Shown here one piece after another: positions 62,146 to 64,000 of a DNA stretch of 64,000 nt. The translations under genes and the position numbers were made by a program. The stretch is from Agrostemma githago. Lineage: Eukaryota; Streptophyta; Magnoliopsida; Caryophyllales; Caryophyllaceae. The notes under the pieces are model-generated. The model was not told the DNA's origin. It saw nothing but the letters and a program-made list of their open reading frames with translations, and made no database searches. The stretch spans positions 40,548,278 to 40,612,277 of the forward strand of contig OY288241.1 of the NCBI GenBank assembly GCA_958450325.1, given 5' to 3'. Every line of letters begins with the position of its first letter. The first letter of the stretch is position 1.

Positions 62146-64000
62146 TCAATCAATCAATCAATATATATATTTTAGGCTTTTTTCGAGCGATCTCATTGGT
62201 CCGTTTCATCAAAGCTCAAATTAGGAAAGTATCATGAATAAAAAACAAAATCAACTAGAGAATCTTTTAATTATTATAATATATATTTAATTTATCATAT
62301 TAATGGGATGTTTTACCATTCTTAGTTAAAAACTTTAGAGTTCATTTTTTAAAAATATTATCGTAAAATAAATTATAAAAATAAAATAATTATATTCATG
62401 GAAAAAAATGCTTTCATTAGAGTATAAATTTCATATTATTTGTTTCACATTATGTAATGAATTTATTATATATAACAGTTTTAAAATTATCCCACATCAA
62501 CAAATTATAATATGATGATGAAATTCTATATTATAAATAAAGAGTAATAATAATTCGTTATTTGATATCTACCAAAAGTCTTTTGAATCTCAAAAAGAGT
62601 TCCTAAGACTATAAATCTTAAGTAATTATCTTTTGAATCTCAAAAGGAGTTCCTAAGACTATAAACCTTAAATTTATATTATAAAGAAGAATCATTCGGT
62701 TTTAAATAAATATCAACCAAGAAAAACATTTAATTTTGTTAGGAAATAAGTGTCTAGCAATTGTCCTTTTGGGTCATGAATTGATTTGTTCCTGATATCT
62801 TTCCTAAAGTTGATCTTCTTGTTTTGGTAACCTAAGATTGTTTGGTTTTAGGAAAGATTGGCCTGTGTTTCCTAATTAGTTTAGGTAACTAGTTTAGGTG
62901 GAATAATACTATATAAAGACCTGACTAGTTTCTAGGTTAATTAGGATAGAGAAATGATTTGAGAGCACAATATAGAGGGCTGATTTGTGAGGGTTTTCTT
63001 GAGGCAAAAATTCTGTTTGTTTCGAGTCTCTATTATTTGGTGGTTCTATTGATCTCGTCTTCGTTGGAGAACGTTGGAGTTTGTTCGGATCTTGGTTGGC
63101 CGCAAGATCGTTTGTCTTTCGTCTCGTCGGTGAGTTCGTTGCAGGTCGACTCAGTCTGGGTAGTCTCTTTCCAGTTTGAGATTACTATCTGGTTGGTAAA
63201 ATTGGTAGTATTTTTGGCTTTAGCTGTGAGCTATTAAGCGCGTGTATTACGGTCTACTGTTGTACTATTATCTCCACATAGTGAATTTGGTCTCCTTGTC
63301 GGTGTGGACGTAGCCACTGATTTTGCTGGTGAACCACGTAAATCTGTGTGTCAGTTTTACTATTGTTTACTATTTGTTTTGTTCTTCTCGTGTAATTAAC
63401 AAACCGTAGGTAACGGGACGCCCCCGTTACAACAAAATTATCCCATATCGAAAAATTATGATGGGAGATGTAATTCTATATTATAAATAATAGTAATCAT
63501 TCAATTTTAAATATCGACAAAAAACTTTTAACTCTTAAAAAAGCATTGAAAAATTATGATGGAGTGATGAAATTCTATATTATAATCAAAAGTAAGGACG
63601 TACTTTTTTTAGTTTTAAAAAGAGTTTTAAAGACTATAATCTTAAGTAAATTATCTCACATCGAAAAATTATGATGAGGTGATGGAAGACTATTATAAAC
63701 TTAAATAAAATATCCCACATCAAAAAATTATGATAAGTTGATGAATTCTATATTATTAATAAGACTAACTAATCATTCGTTCTGTAAGTATCAATCAAAA
63801 AAACATTTAAGTCTTTAAAAGTCTTTTAATAAGACTACAAATTTAAGTAAAAATTATAATAAGGTGATGAAAATTTATATTATACATAAGAGTAATTATG
63901 TGCTCTTAGATATTAACCAAAAATCTTTTGAGTCTTAAAAATATATAAAGACTATAAACTTATAAAACCATACCACATTCGAAAAATTATAAAGTTTCAT
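62146..64000 (+). mobile_element. H2: second copy of the H1 Helitron family (runs off the window)
   Basis: From TCAATCAATC at 62146 it is collinear with H1 from 41472 (shared unique region 'ggcttttttcgagcgatctcattgg', then the same order of array units), interrupted by a solo LTR. Flanking base A as expected. The 3' end lies outside. Confidence 0.75.
62737..63434 (+). mobile_element. Solo LTR, probably Ty1/copia, in H2
   Basis: 698 bp with ends TGTTAGG...ACAACA, absent from H1 at the aligned site (about 42050). Flanks aattt/aaatt are an imperfect 5-bp duplication. A TATATAAAG lies near 62911. No internal region, so it arose by LTR-LTR recombination. Superfamily is inferred from size and ends only. 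Confidence 0.65.

Noticed and set aside
62959..63237. 92-codon frame near the right end
   Set aside because: It lies wholly inside the solo LTR and shows no recognisable motif.

Overview
This is plant nuclear DNA, almost entirely transposable elements, with one ordinary host gene. The evidence is Ty3/gypsy, Ty1/copia, L1-type LINE, hAT, Stowaway and Helitron elements, plant-type introns, and primer sites for plant tRNA-Arg, tRNA-Asp and tRNA-iMet. The lineage is less sure. Repeated 'tactccgta' and 'acccgacccg' words and the style of the Tat elements suggest a eudicot, perhaps Caryophyllales; that is a guess.

Layout. (1) 1-13441 is the 3' part of a Tat-like element, E1: 136-bp tandem repeats, an antisense two-exon gene, a second antisense frame, and a long 3' LTR. 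A complete CRM-clade element, E0 (3603-9767, minus strand, TSD tgtca), sits inside it. (2) E1 lies in an older Tat element, E2. Pieces of E2 remain at 13442-13697 and 18475-21098, and probably 37315-37758. An L1-type LINE (13698-18462) lies in the intron of E2's antisense gene. (3) A third Tat element, E3 (from 21099), is inserted in E2's 3' LTR. E3 is itself split by a non-autonomous Athila-like element on the minus strand (about 27418-32461). (4) 37759-41471 is the least disturbed host DNA: a Helitron 3' end, a Stowaway MITE, a two-exon HIG1-domain gene (38580-40220) and a hAT MITE. (5) 41472-61037 is a non-autonomous Helitron, H1, filled with a degenerate tandem array. It is split by a young complete Tat element, E5 (44462-60230, TSD agtat). 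(6) A second copy of the Helitron, H2, starts at 62146, carries a copia solo LTR, and runs off the window.

How the parts work together. E3 and E5 encode Gag-protease-RT-RNase H, then a second archaeal-type RNase H and an integrase, as expected for the Tat lineage. Behind pol, E2, E3 and E5 carry the same antisense gene, with a phase-0 intron at the same codon junction. E2 and E5 also keep a TATAAATA box just upstream of it. E1 carries an unrelated antisense gene, also spliced.

The most unusual signal is in the Helitrons. Many array units join a perfect or near-perfect plant snRNA upstream element (ATCCCACATCG) to a TATAAATA box 31-32 bp downstream, and many units also contain a short inverted repeat. 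This resembles the architecture of plant Pol II snRNA promoters. A second recurring signal is clusters of short palindromes with the core TCGRYCGA, in the LTRs of two unrelated element families and in E5's antisense intron.
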